Positions 47,001-59,759 of a stretch of DNA of 64,000 nucleotides are shown here, one piece after another. Position 1 is the first letter of the stretch. Each line of letters begins with the position of its first letter. This stretch comes from Cymbidium sinense (taxonomy: Eukaryota > Streptophyta > Magnoliopsida > Asparagales > Orchidaceae). The DNA lies in the NCBI GenBank assembly GCA_021442155.1, contig CM038215.1:277438413-277502412 (forward strand), written 5' to 3'. The notes below the pieces were generated by a model. It was given only the letters and a program-made list of their open reading frames with translations. It was not told the origin of the DNA and ran no database searches. A program made the position numbers and the translations under genes.

Positions 47001-48045
47001 AAGTCTCATAGAGTTAGAGTGAATATCCTGAAAGACAAGATCTAATGGGAGAAAAGATGTCAAAAGCCACCACCATTATAAGCTTAAACAACCTAGAAAT
47101 CATCAAAATAAATATTGCAACCTGATAATGAACACTAATACAATGCATAGAAACAACATAGGTAACTAAGATGCTCCAAGCAATAATATCAGAAAGAAGC
47201 AAAAATTAATTATTGCTAAACCCATCTAAATAAATAACTCCATCCAAAGACCGATTAAGCCCCTAGGATTAGGAATGACAGAGTTGATATTAAAATCCCA
47301 AATAGAGTGGTGTTATAAAACCCATGCTTTGACACATAGCTCAACAAAATTCTAATGTGGTATTAGTATGCAATAAACAGACCTTTATCAGTGTAAATGC
47401 CAAAAGCAGAGAGCCTCTAAATAAAGGATAAGCTATTAAAACACCAAATCATGGCACAGAGATCAAGACAGCAAGTAATATCCATGTGAAGTATCCATAA
47501 AAGACACGAAAAGGAATAGAAAACCATAAGATAAAGAGGCATATAGTTAAAAGATGAATGAACAGTATACATCAAAAGGTTAGATTATGTTCTAAAATAA
47601 GGAAACCCAGAATTAAGTTAACCACTTAATTAAGTGTTTTGGGTAAGGTGAGTTGATCAAAGAAGGTGATACCATTCGATCTAAACCAGATTGGCAAGGT
47701 AGTCAACACAAGCATTTTCATGCCAAACATGAGTGATGTTAAAATTCAATGAGCTCTAGTTTGCTTGAGGAGGTAGTACAATCGGCTCATTTTGGTGGAA
47801 GTTAAAGATCAATCAACAAAAGAGCATCCACCTCAATCCAAATATTGAGCCATTTTGAAGGCAAATCTCAAGAGCTAGACCCATAAGCAAACGGGTGAAA
47901 TAAGGGGATAAGAAAAGCACATAGTTATACCCTTAGAGTTCTAAAATGCCACCACAACCGTCATTAGAGACCACCAAGATTAATTTTAATAATGGTCAAG
48001 AGGTATTTTCCAACAAAGGATCTTATCATCACAGAAGGTTGATCC
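44080..48045 (-). mobile_element. LINE A2: 5'-truncated second copy of LINE A
   Basis: It begins at the same 3' terminus as A1: the + strand reads oligo-T, then GAAACCCCATGTGG, then TTTTATTG. It stays collinear with A1 through the long 3' region. It stops at about 48045, which corresponds to A1 position about 37610 inside the linker before RNase H. About 5 kb of the 5' side is missing, a typical LINE truncation. Compared with A1 it has many small deletions (for example around 47875-47905), so it is older or carries assembly errors. Shared tracts include AAATTCTCTCCAGA (36025 and 46515 regions). No coding capacity remains. Confidence 0.85.
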
Positions 48046-51000
48046 TTTGGTTTTGGGTTTAGGGTTATTATGGTTTTAGAGTTTAGGGTTTAGGTTTTGG
48101 TTTATAGGTTTTGGGTAAGAATTGGTTTTGGGTTTTAAGGGTTGGGGAAAAGGATTAGGGTTTTAATTTAGTTTAGGTTTAAAGTCATGGTTGTTTTGGG
48201 CTAGTGCCTTCTTTGGTTTATAAAGTGTGGTGTGTAGTTGGGTTGGCCTAGGACTTCCGTGATTTAGGGTCTGGGGTTAGTATGGTTTTTTCTTTAAATC
48301 AGCAACCCACAGTGGTTTTATTTATTTTATATTATCTTAGTTTATCTTATCTTATGCCTAGTCTTCCCAGATTTATTATCTTATTTAGTTTAGTTTATCT
48401 ATTATTTTAGGTTTTATCTGTCTTAGTCTTTCTGGTTTCTGTTTAGAGTCAGGCATGGTTGGGTTAGGGTTTGGCTCAGTTTAGGTCTAGCTCAGATTTG
48501 GTTTGCCTTCAGGGCCCAAGATCTTTTTTTATTTAGGCTCAGGTTAGTGTAGTGGCTCAGGGCCTGGTCATTTGGCCTAGGGCCTAGTGATCTTTTTTGG
48601 CTGGTGGCCCATTCATAGGGCCTTTAGTTTTAGTAGAGGGTCCCAGTTAGTTTAGGTTTGGGTCAGGGCCTTAGGCCTTTCAGTCAGTTAGTCCAGATCT
48701 ACGCCTTTCAGCCAACAAGGATCTTCTAAGTCGGAGAGTGGTGGGTTTAGTAGTCTAGTGGCTATGGTCAAGTGTTTTGTAGGGTAGGGTCTTTTTAAAA
48801 CGAAACAAGCCCATGTTACTTAATGTAAGTCCCTTTTAAAGCAAACCAGAATCAGGGCTAAGTTTTATTTACATTTATTCTCATCTTAAGTTTATTTTAT
48901 TTTATCATGCCTAGTTTTATCTTTAGGTCTTTATCCATTTTGGTAGGTTTTTTATTTATTATTTTTTAGGTTTATAGCTCAGCCTAGTTTATGATCCCAT
49001 GGTGTGGAAGTGTGGTCATGGTAGGCTCAAGTGGTTTTGGTTATGGCCTTAGACCCAAGGTTTGTGGGTTTAGGGCTCACCATTGGAGGCTCAGGCATTT
49101 TTTGGGTAGTTAGGAGGATCTTGGATGGCCCAAAGCCTAGGTTAAAGCCTGAACCAGGGTTTAGGATTTAGGGGTTTTGCTGGAGTTTAGTTTTTGGATC
49201 CAGGTAGGGTGCCCATCATTTAGTATTAGTAGTTCCCCAAATTCAAGGTTTAGTGATTTAGTTTAGGGTTTTAATTTAAATACACAACAGGCCTAGTTTA
49301 TCTTAGTTATTTATTTATTTTAGTTTATTACATTTTATTTTTATATTTATTTTATTTAATTATTTAGTGCATTTATTTTGTTTAGGTTTTATTTTTTATT
49401 TTAGGTTTATATTTAGTTTAAGGTATTTTAACTGAGTTTTATTTTATTTTATTTTAGTGGGTTTTATTCTTTATTTTAGAATTAGGTTTAGGTTTTAATT
49501 TTATTATTATGTGCCTTTAAGTTTTATTTTATGTTTAGGTTTTATTTAGTTTAGTTTAAGTTTTTTTTAGATTATTTTATTTTATTTAGGGTTTTTAGGT
49601 TTAGTTTAGATTATTTAGGTTTAGGTTTAAGTTTTCTTTTAGTTTATATTTTAAATTTTATTTTATTTTAGTTTATTTTATTTTATTTAGTTTAAATGAT
49701 TTTTTTAGTTTGGTTTAGGTTTTATTTTATTTATTTAGGTTTATATTTTAAGTTTAAGTATTTATTTAGTTTTATTATATTTAATAGGTTTATTTTATTT
49801 ATATTTTTTTTTTTTTAATTTATTAAGATTTTATTCTTATTATTTTATTTTATAATTTAGTTTTAGTTTTCTTTATTTTATTTTAGTTTATTTTATTTTT
49901 ATTTTATTTTATTTTTATGTTTAGTTTAGGTTTTTATTTTATTTTATTTACCATTTTATTTTAGGTTTAGGTTTTTTTTATTAATTTTATTTTAGATTTT
50001 ATTTAGTTTAGGTTTAGTTTTGGTTTTAAAGGGTTTGGTTTAAGGTATTAGTTTAGTGGTAGGGCTCAGGGTAGGTGGGGTTTCAGTTTTGGGCCTGGTG
50101 TCAAGTCCAGGTTAGGGCCTCAGGATTAGGATCTTAGACTCAGCCTTTGTTAGTGATTTGGGTGGTTTAGGGTTTAAAGCCTTTTAGGGATGGGCCTAGG
50201 GCTCAGTATAGTCAGGTGGCTAGGCCTGGGGCTCAGGTACATTTAGGAGGGCCTTTATACTTAGATCATGTGCCCAGTGAGGAGTCCCAGTGGCCTAGGG
50301 TTGGTTCTCAGTGATCAGTGATCACTGCCAGGTCAGGCTTAGGATCAGGGTCACAAACCATGTATTTCAGTGGTTTTTAAGCACAAAGCATGGCTGGGTC
50401 TTTAGTATTTTAGGTCATGAGGCCAGGTTGGGTAGGTTTAGGTTGTAAGCAGGTTTAGGGCCTAGGGTTAGAACTTAGTAAAGTAGTTTAGTATTTTTTA
50501 TTAAGCAACAGTAGCTCATGTTTATTTTAAGCTCTTTTATTTTTATTTATTTTCTTATTTATTTTTAAGTTTATTTTATTTTTATTCACGCTTAATCTTA
50601 ATTAATTAAGTTTTATTCCAGTTTATTTTATCTTTTAGTTTAGTTTATTATATTCATATTTTTTACCATTTTATCAATATTTTTTAGCAGTTTGGTTTTA
50701 GTTTGTTTTTTTTAGTTTATCCAAGTTTAAGCTACCATTTATTATATTTTTAGGTTTTATTTTAGTTTAGGTTTATGTTTTAGGTTTTTTAGGGTTTAGG
50801 CCCAGGGCCCAGGCTCAGTGTTGGGGCACAGTTTAAGATCATCTTGGGTGGTGGCTCAGTTTCATGGCCCAGGCCCAGTGGAGCCTGTAGTCAGCCCAGG
50901 GTTTGAGGGTCAATGGCTCAGTGATCAGTGATTTTAGGGTCAGGCTCTGCAGACTAGCAGTTACCCAGGATCTGGGGCCCAGGTTGTATGGCCAGGGTTA

Positions 51001-54000
51001 GGTTTGAGCCCAGTTTTACAGAGCCCAGTGGCCTAGGGTAAGCCTCAGGGTCAGCCCAAAGCCCAGGCCTGGGTTTTGCCTGGTCCTGGTAGGCCCAGCC
51101 TGTCATGGCCTGGGTGGTGGATGGCCTGGGTGGCATAGGTTTGTCCTGGGCTAGTAGCCAGTGTTAGGGTCCAGTTTAGGGTTTGGGTTTAAGTGCCTGG
51201 TCTTGGTCCCTTGGGCCCAGGGCTCACCATGCAAGCCCAGTGGTCAGTACAGTCAGATAGGGCCTGTGCCCAGGTCCCGTGATAGGGCCTGGGCCTGCCC
51301 ATGGTCTTTAAACTAGAAACCAAAGAGGTAGGTTTATTTAGTTATTATTATTTAGGTTTATTTATTTTATCTTTAGTCTTTATCTTATCATGTTTTTTTC
51401 AGATATTTATTATTTAGAAGCCTTTATTTATCTTATCTAAGTTTATTTAGGTTTAGCCTTTTCTTTATTTAGGGTTCAGGCAGCCAGTTTTTAGGCCTAG
51501 GTAGCCCAGTCCCAGGTCAGAGGGCCTGTGGCCCAGTGGCCCAAGATCTTTTTAGGTGGGTGGGTCAGTCCTGGGTCATCAGTTTGTGGCCCATGGTTTT
51601 TGGTTTCAGGGTTTAGGTGTGTCTGGCCCAGTTTAGTGATTTAGGGTTTAGGGCCCAGGGTTTGGTGGCCTGGGTCCTGGGTTAGTGTGGCTCAGTTTTG
51701 GCGGAGTCCAGTGGGCCTGGGCCAAGATCTTGGGTAAAGTCCAGGGTCACCAGTTTATATTTTTTTATGGTTTTTAGGGTTCATTCATGGTTTACCATTA
51801 TTTTATTCTATCTAGTTCTTTCACAATCAAACAACCTATATTACATCTATGTTTAAGTTTTTTTTTAGCAAACCCAAGATGCTAGTAGGGTTTAGGTTTT
51901 ATTTTATTTATCTTTTATCTATGTCATTTTATTTTATCTAGTTTTATTTTAGGTTTATCTTTAATTTATTTTTTAGGTCTTTTATTATCTTATCTTTTAG
52001 GTTTAGCTTTTAGGTTTTAAGGCTTATTCAGTGGCCTAGGGCCTAGGGTTTAAGTTTAGGGCTCAGGTCAATGCAGGGCTCCGGCCTATGCCTTTAGTGT
52101 CAGCCTCAGCCTCAGTGGTTTGTGGTAGATTGAGGTCAGATCAGTGGTTTATGGCTGTTTTTGGGATTAGTTTTTAGGATTTAAGGTTTAGGCCTGGTAA
52201 GTTTGTTTATGGTAGCACCCATTAGGCTCAGGATTTAGGGTTTTAAGATTTAGGGTTTAGAGGATTGCAGGTTTAGGGTTGCAGGCTCATACTCACCAGC
52301 TTTAGTTTTAGATTAAGGTTAGGGTTTTAAATTTAATTACATACCAACAGTTTAGGTTTATTTAGTTTATTATTTATTTATTTTATTTATTTACATTTTA
52401 TTTTATTTAGTTTTATTTTTTATTTTATTTAGTTTATTTATTTTAGGTTTATTTATTTTTTAGGTTTATTTTAGTTTATTTTTAGGTTTATATATTTAGG
52501 TTTTATTTTAATGAGTTTTATTTTATTTTATTTTTTTTTTTTTCTTTATTTTAGAATTTAGGTTTTAATTTCATTTTATTGTGTTTTAGTTTTAAGTTTT
52601 TATTTTATGTTTATTTTTAGGTTTTATTTTATAGTTTAGGTTCAAGTTTATTTTTTGATTATTTTATTTTATTTTATTTAGTGTTTAGTTTTAGGTTAAG
52701 GTTTAGGTTTAGGTTTTATTTATTTTATTTTAGTTTATTTTAAATTTTATTTATTTTAGTTAATATTATTTTATTAGCTCATTTTTTTTTAGTTTTAGGT
52801 TTTTTTTATTTATTTTAGGTTTTATTTTAGGTTTATATTTTAAGTTTAGTTTTATTTAGTTTTTTTATTTTATTTTAGGTTTATTTTATTTATATTTTAC
52901 ATTTTAAATTTATTAAGATTTTTATCCTACATTTATTTTATTTTATAATTAGTTTAAGTTTTTCTTTATTTTATTTTAGTTTATTTTATTTTATTTTATT
53001 TTATTTTATTTTTAGTTTAAGTTTTATTTTATTTTATTTTACCATTTTATTTAGGTTTATTTTTTATTTATTTTATTTTTAGGTTTTATTTTAATTTAAT
53101 TTAGGTTTAAGATTTTAAATTTGGCCTGTATCAGGGTTTACAATTTTTTTAGGATTTTACCTGTTCAGGGTCCAGTGGTTTGTTTTAGGTGCTCATTATT
53201 TATGGTTTGGGGCCTAGGTCACCAGGGTCCAGGGTTCAGTGGTTTGGCCTGTGCCCAGGATTAGCCTGTTTTAGTGATCTAGGAGTAAGTGATCAATCAG
53301 GGGCCCAGGAAGGTGGCCTGGGCCCATGCCAGTCAGGCCATAGGGCAGAGCCTCAGTTAGGTCAGGCCATGAGTGTCACCCAGTGGTCAGTACCAGGTCA
53401 GGCAGTTTCAGGGTCTTCTGTGGTTTAGTGATCAGCAGTGGGTGTCAGGAGGATCAGTGTACACATGAGGTCTGAGTGGTCCAGGAGTAGGGCCTGCATC
53501 AGGGCTAGGGTCAGCAGCAGATGGTTTGAGTTTTTGGGGCCTAGGTCAGGTTTGGCATGGGTAAGGTGTGTCATTACCAGTGGCTCAGTTTAGGTAGAAT
53601 AGGGTTGGCCTAGGGCCTAGGTAGTATTTATTAAATAAGCAAACCAGGATAGTTTTTAAGTGTTTAAGTTTTTAGTTTTATTTTATCTTTAGGTTTATTT
53701 TAGGTTTATTTTATTTTATTTTAAATTTAATCTTAATTTAATTTAAGTTTTATTCCAGGCTTTTATTTTTATTTAGTTTTATTTTATTATTTATCATATT
53801 TATTTATTTATCAACTCATTATTTTATTTTAGTTTAGGTTTCTTTGGTCTATAGTTTATCAAGTTTAAGCCTTTTATTTATATTATATTTTATTTATTTA
53901 GTCATGCCTATGTTTTAGATTTTATGGTTTAGGGTGGGTCAGGTCTGGGGTGTTTTTAGGATTTGGGGTCTAGTGGCCTGCTCAGAGGTTTATGGTTAGG

Positions 54001-54889
54001 TTTCCAGAGCCTGGGGCTCAGGGTAGTTTGTATTTTAGGGCCTGTAGGTTTAGGACTGTATTTTTACCCATTTAGGGTCAGGCCATAGGTTTAATGCCCA
54101 GGGTCAGTTTAGGCCCAGGTCCAGGCTTTAGATCAGTTTTAGCCAGGATTTGGGTCTGCACTCAGGGAAACCAGGGTCACGCCAGGGCCTGGATCAGGGC
54201 TCACAAGGTCTGAAGGGCCTCCCAGGATCTCACATGGCAGGGCCCAGTCAACAGTGGCACATCCAGTGTTTGTGGAGGCCTAGTTGTTTACAGAGGTCTG
54301 GGCATGTGCCTGGGGTTAGTGGTTTGTGGTAGTAAATTCAGAATGTTCAGGTTTAGGTTTAGCATTTTTTGTTAAATAAGCAAACCCCAGATGTTTAGGT
54401 TTAAGTTTTATTTATTTATTTCTTGGTTTATTTTAGTATTTTATTTTATCTTAATAATTTTAAAAGTTTATCTTAGCAAAATTATTATTTAGTTTAATAA
54501 ATTATTATTATATTTAGTTTATTTTATCAATTTACTTTTATTTAGTTTTGTTTTGGTTTTTTATCCAAGTTTAAGCTTATTATATATTTTATTTTATCTT
54601 TTATTTAGTTTAGGTTTATGTTTAGATTTTAGTTTTAGGTCTGGGGCATGGCCAGATTTAGCTAGTGTGTTTAGTTTAGGGTTTATGGTAGGTTTAGTGG
54701 GTTTAGAGTAGTGTTTATGCTTGGCTGGTTGGTTTAGGGTTTGTTTTTTTTAGGTTTAGTTTAGGATTTGTATAGGTTTTAGAGTTAATTTTAGGGATTT
54801 AGGTTTAGTTTAGAGTTTATGGTTTTAGGTTTAAGGTTTGGGTTTAGCTTTAAGATTTTTGGTTTAGGGTTTATTGCTTAGGGTTTGGG
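48046..54889 (+). repeat. Telomere-like array with alternating T-rich and GC-rich blocks (array 10)
   Basis: TTTTA-rich blocks (about 48830-49000, 49290-50040, 50490-50780, 51320-51470, 51780-52020, 52330-53120, 53630-53920, 54360-54640) alternate with blocks full of GGCCCAGGG, CAGTGG, GGCCTAGGG and GATCTT words. Weak anchors with AAGCAAACCA-type text sit at most transitions (48290, 50500, 51860, 53635, 54375). CCCAGGG differs from TTTAGGG exactly by TTT to CCC. Open frames in the GC-rich parts (50954-51136, 53189-53428, 54150-54332) match no family and look compositional. Confidence 0.75.
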
Positions 54890-55028
54890 ATTCAGTAAGT
54901 TTACCACAACCCAAAGGGGGTTTAACAAGGCCAAAACAAAAACAAAAGATCATAAAAAAATAATGATAAAACCAATCTAAGAATTTATAACCGAGATAAG
55001 TCCAAGATATCCAGATTAACTAAACCTC

Positions 55029-55600
55029 TTAAAGGAAAAGTTTGTTGTTAAATAAAGTTAACTCAATCAAGTTGGCACCAAAATTAGCTAAATAATCATC
55101 ACAAGCATTATCTTGATAAAGGATGTGGGAAATTTTAAAATAAACTTGAGAAAGTAATTTTGTATGATCAAGAAGATAAAATAATTCAGCATCCCCATTT
55201 ATATTAGAATTAAGTAAATCAAGAAGCAATAGAGCATCAACTTCAATCCAGATGTTGAGGAAACCTCTAGTCAAATAAATTTCAATTGCTTTATAAACAT
55301 CCATAAGCTCGACAAAGAGAACAGATCAGGCTTTGAGAGGGTAGGCAAAAGCAATGTGCATCTTTATATTCCTTAGAGATACCACCATAATTGGAAGCAA
55401 GAAGTATAACTTTAATCACATTATCATTAGGTTTGATCCAATGGATAATTCTAGCACTTTTCTGAGAGTCAAGATCAGGCAGAATGATACCCAATTTTTT
55501 AGCCACAAATTTGTAACCTCTAAAATGAATGTTTCTAATAAGATTGGCATTAAAAAGAGCATGAATTGTTTCTTTAGTTCGAGCCAAGATCTTTTATGTT
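55029..55600 (-). pseudogene. LINE B RNase H domain remnant
   Basis: Two overlapping open stretches (55291-55587 and 55029-55304) encode ARTKETIHALFNANLI, GYKFVAKKLGIILPD, RIIHWIKPNDNVIKVIL and then LLASNYGGIS, where an Asp-Gly-Ser is expected, so the first catalytic Asp is lost. Later blocks MDVYKAIEI, IWIEVDALLLLDLL and SHILYQDNACDDYLANFG retain the other hallmark acidic residues. A frame change separates the halves. Confidence 0.85.
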
Positions 55601-55739
55601 TCATAGGAATACCATGATATTAGGCATCATTTATATCCATCCAGATGAACCAGATAAGGGTAATAGTAAATAAAACTTTTATATGACCTTTCACAGAGTT
55701 TTTGAAATAGGCTTCAAGAAGTTGATATAAAGAAAGGGA

Positions 55740-56340
55740 ACCATGAAAATAGTTTGAATTAAATAAATCATCATACCAAAACCATAATTTTGAAACAATA
55801 TCACCATTTACAAAGACATGATTTACATTTTCAATATGAAAGCAACAATATCACTTTGAAGGTAAATAAAACCCTTTAGTCTAGAGTGAAGAGTCCAAAG
55901 GAATATAGTTATTCAAAATCCTCCAAGCTAAAATTGAATAAGAAATGGGAATGATATTATTTCAAATTTTAATAAAAACATTATGAAGGTGTTGTTCATC
56001 TCTAATAAAGTTCTTAACCTCTTTAAGAGAAAAATCACCATTATGAGAAAGTTTTAAAATAATTTGATCAGGTTTGCTAGAAATAATGGAAATATTTCTA
56101 AAATTAAAAAAAAGAGAAATACAAATATAGTTCTCAAGTTTTTTTTAATTCTGATTGTTATTGAGCCAAAAAGAATTAACTTTGATAGTAGTAGTATAGT
56201 GGGTACATAATTGGGTGTCAATTGAACCATTGCCAATCAAATTTTCTTGCTGAAAGATGGAAGAACCTGACTGAATACTCCAAGATATTAATGATCCAGC
56301 AACCCATTAATGTAACAAAGCCTTTTTCCAAACCGGTGAG
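55740..56340 (-). pseudogene. LINE B zf-RVT region remnant
   Basis: This lies between RT and RNase H as in LINE A. The minus strand shows PNLFCHYFYF-like and LWFWYDDLFN-type text (around 55770) and a Leu/Phe-rich open stretch at 56054-56236 in a shifted frame. Zinc-ligand Cys and His codons are only partly recognisable. Confidence 0.55.
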
Positions 56341-56735
56341 TCACCAACTTTATAAGCATAGTTAAGAGGGTGTTTTCCTAGACAATATTGTTTCATCATA
56401 AAATTAGCCCAAAGGTTATCATTCTTTCTAAAATTCTATTAGAGTTTATGAGAGAAAGAAATGATAGCTTATGAATAGGTTTTCAACCAAGAGCAACATC
56501 ACCCAAAGGACCACAACATTTATGCCAACTTGTCCAATGCATTCTTTTGATAGAATTATTAGAGCCCCAAAAAAATTTGTTAAGCAAATGAACAATTCTA
56601 ATAAGAGTAGCATTAGTGGGAATAATAGTTTGAATCAAGTAAAGAGGCATAGAGTTAAAAGTGCTTTTAAGGATAGTGAGCCTACCGCCAAAGGATAGTA
56701 AATGGAATTCCCAAATAGATATTTTATTTGTAATT

Positions 56736-57940
56736 TTATTGAATTAACTTCTCAAAAAGGTTGGAACGTTTAAGGCCTTTAAAGAGTAGAGCACCCAAGT
56801 ACTTAAGAGGTAAGTGTTGATGCTTAAAATTTATGATATTAAGGATTTGATTGATTTTATTATTGGAGATACTAGAGGATGTGATAAAACAGCTTTTGTT
56901 ATCATTGAACAGAAGGTCACTTTCTCTAGCAAATTTATTTAAAAAATTCTTAAGATGCTTGATGTGATGAGCATTGTAGAAAATAATGAAATCTTCGGCA
57001 AAACTTAGATGGGAAATAAGGAGACCACCAATAGTTATATAGTACATACTAGGATATTTTTAAGAATAAATCATTGATGCTTCTAGATAAGTACTCAACA
57101 GTAATAATAAATAAAGCTGGAGATAAGGGATCACCTTATCTTAAGCCATGGGAATAGGGAAAGAAACCTAAGGCTTCTCCTTTAAGAAAAATTGAAAACC
57201 AAGCATTATTAATACAATTTTCAATAAGAAGAGTTAAGTTTCTAGAAAACCCAAATAAATTTAGAATATGAGAAAGGAAATCCTAAGAGGTGTTATTAAA
57301 GGCTTTGGTAATATCTAATTTGAAAAGAATGTTGCCCCTTCTAGTCTTGGCATCAAGATCATGAATTAATTCTTGGGCAAGTAAAATATTGTCAGAAATA
57401 TATCTACCTCTAAGAAAACCAATTTGGTCTAAAGAGATAATTCTATTGAGTGAAGGACTAAGTCTATTTGTAAGGATTTTAGAAATTGGTTTATTGAAAA
57501 ATGTGTAAAGACTAATAGGTCTAAAATCACTCCAAAAGTTTGGGAAATTGGTTTATTGGGTTATCCTTTTTAGATATGAGAATAATAGAAGTACTAGAAA
57601 AATATCTGGGAAAAGGATTAGCATTAAAAAAAATCAATCACTGCCTCAATCAAATCAATTTTAAAGATAAACCAGTATTTCTAAAAAAAATGAGCAGTGA
57701 AACCCGCTGGACCAGCAACATAATCAAAATTCATGCTATTAAGAAATTTAAAATTTTCATCTTCATTAGGAATGATGGTAAACAAATCATTGTCATCATT
57801 ATTAATAATAGAAGGAATCAAGTATGATTCAGAAATTGCTTCATAAGGGCAATTCTTATTAAGCATAATTCTAAAGTAATCAATCATCGAATCTTTAATA
57901 TCATTTTTTTTCCATAGTCCAATCATCATTTTCATTTTTA
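56736..57940 (-). pseudogene. LINE B reverse transcriptase remnant
   Basis: The lead segment at 57681-57935 includes NSMNFDYVAGPAGFTAHFF. The palm follows with GNILFKLDITKAFNNTS (first catalytic Asp, about 57310-57340), CINNAWFSIF, SHGLR, then TAA (57136-57138) in place of Gln, and GDPLSPALF. The second catalytic motif reads SFAEDFIIF (FAED at 56991-57002), so the first Asp of the xADD pair is Glu. YLGALLFKG at about 56790-56810 closes the block. The enzyme cannot be active as written. Confidence 0.85.
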
Positions 57941-58468
57941 ATTTTTAGAATATTATTCAAGGATCTCTTTTTGTTAACCAAAGCATGGAAATACCTAGTA
58001 ATCTTGTCACCATCCGCAATATGTTTACTAGCAGCTTTTTGGCACCAATAAGTCTATTCCATATTTTAGAAATTGGCAAGTTTATCTTTAGCCCTCAGTC
58101 AAATCTATAAGCTTAGGAGGATCAGACATAACAGAGATTTCAAGATCACAAACCAACATGTCCATGCCTTTTTAATATTAGCAAAAGGTTTTAAAATAAT
58201 GCTTGTTCCACCAACCCAAATTTTGTTTATGTCTTTTAAGTTTAAACCAAAGTCTATTCATCCCCTAAACAAATTATCGATGTAAAGGGCCTTCCAATTA
58301 TTTTACAACATCATGGAAATCAATATGGTGAATCTACATGTTCTAGAATATAAAAGGAGAGGAGTTATTAAGTCTATTAGAATTATCTTTACCAGAAACC
58401 AGAAGAGGAGCATCATCATATAAGGTTTTGCTTAAATGATCAATAGAAGTAATAGGCCATTACGTAAT

Positions 58469-59049
58469 CTAATGAGTATTAAAAAGAATCCTATCCAACC
58501 TTTGCCAAAGTTTAGAGTTTTGCCAAGTGTAATTAGAACTCTTAAACCCAATATAAACCAAATTGCAATCAAGGATCATATTGAAAAATTCTTCCATAGA
58601 ATGAATATTGTGAGAGAAACTGCAACTCCTTTCAGATGAAAAAGGACTAGTATTGAAATCACCACCCACAAACCAAGGTTTGTTGATCGAGGTAGCAAAA
58701 TTCCTCAAATTGTCCCAAAGGATATTTTGACTAGATCGGATGCTTAAACAAAAGAGCCCAAAACACAATAGTCATGATAAGAAATTTATGGATTAACAAC
58801 TTGTTGAAAATCATCAATAATAGAAAAATAAATGAAATTATTCCAAAAACACCAGATCGTATTACTAACATTAGAGTAAAATTTATTGAAGCCGGTCATT
58901 CTAGCAACATGGTTAATTTTATTAGCATGAATAAGAGGTTTCAAAATAATCAATAAAGAAAAATTATGAATGCGACAAAGATTTCTAATGCGATTGTGAA
59001 TAGAGAGGGTACCAATCCCTCTAACAATCCAAACAAGAAAATTAATCAT
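58469..59049 (-). pseudogene. LINE B endonuclease remnant
   Basis: The first half (58786-59049) reads MINFLVWIVRGIGTLSIHNR, where the usual WNxRG Asn is Ile, and LLIILKPLIH, where the catalytic Glu of LLEP is Lys. The second half (58469-58768) keeps KPWFVGGDFNTSPFSSER and YTWQNSKLWQRLDRILFN, both well-conserved apurinic-endonuclease blocks of plant LINEs. A frameshift near 58770 joins the halves. Confidence 0.85.
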
Positions 59050-59230
59050 AATAAAAAGAAAAGGGGGGGAGGGGGGATGGAGGGTTGAGCAAGGGTTAAT
59101 TAAGAGAGGAGTGGGAGGTCATAACTGATCTAGTGTTTTTGGACAATTTGGGTGGGTAATTTTTAACACTTTTTATTTTAGCATGATAAGTTTCAAAACC
59201 ATTTTATTTTCCTCTAGAATCATCATTCGA

Positions 59231-59569
59231 TTAAGATTTAGTAACATTGGTCACCAATTTAGGAGACTTCTCCAAGTGTTTAGGGGGAAATTCACCCTCT
59301 TCCAAATCTAGATTAAGTTGAAAAGTAGGATTAACATAAATATCAAAATTTAAAATGAGAGACAGTGATGATTTAGAACCATTTAAAGCACAAATAGTTA
59401 AATCTGGATCAAAACTATTTTCAACATACTCGACATCATTTAAATCCTCATTGAAAACTTCATTTTCATCGATCAATGCCGACATAGATGCAATGATAGA
59501 ATCAAAGGAAACATAATCATCATCCAATAATTTTGAAAATTTGTTATTCTTCGCATTAGAAATGTTCAA
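59231..59569 (-). pseudogene. LINE B ORF1-endonuclease linker segment
   Basis: An open stretch of 112 codons, acidic and Asn/Ser-rich, with DLEEGEFPPKHLEKSPK near its end. It corresponds to the poorly conserved linker that follows the zinc knuckle in plant LINE ORF1 proteins. No domain is recognised. Confidence 0.55.
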
Positions 59570-59759
59570 CTTTAAAGAAGAGATAAAAGATAATTCATCC
59601 TTCCCATTCTAAAAATTAGCAGAAGCCATATCAATAGTAGGAGCCAAAAATTGGTTCAGCAAGAATAACTTTGATGTTCAATGAATCAACCTCAATTGCA
59701 TCCTTTAAACCATTCTTAGGATCCAGGTTTTTTTGAAAATATGTAGGATTGGCTTACTA

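Noticed and set aside
44080..48045. A second independent LINE family
   Set aside because: It is collinear with LINE A1's 3' part and shares its exact 3' terminus, so it is a truncated copy of the same family.
50954..54332. Open frames in GC-rich blocks (50954-51136, 53189-53428, 54150-54332)
   Set aside because: The sequence is scrambled telomere-like text with possible base-calling error; no family signature or conserved start context.
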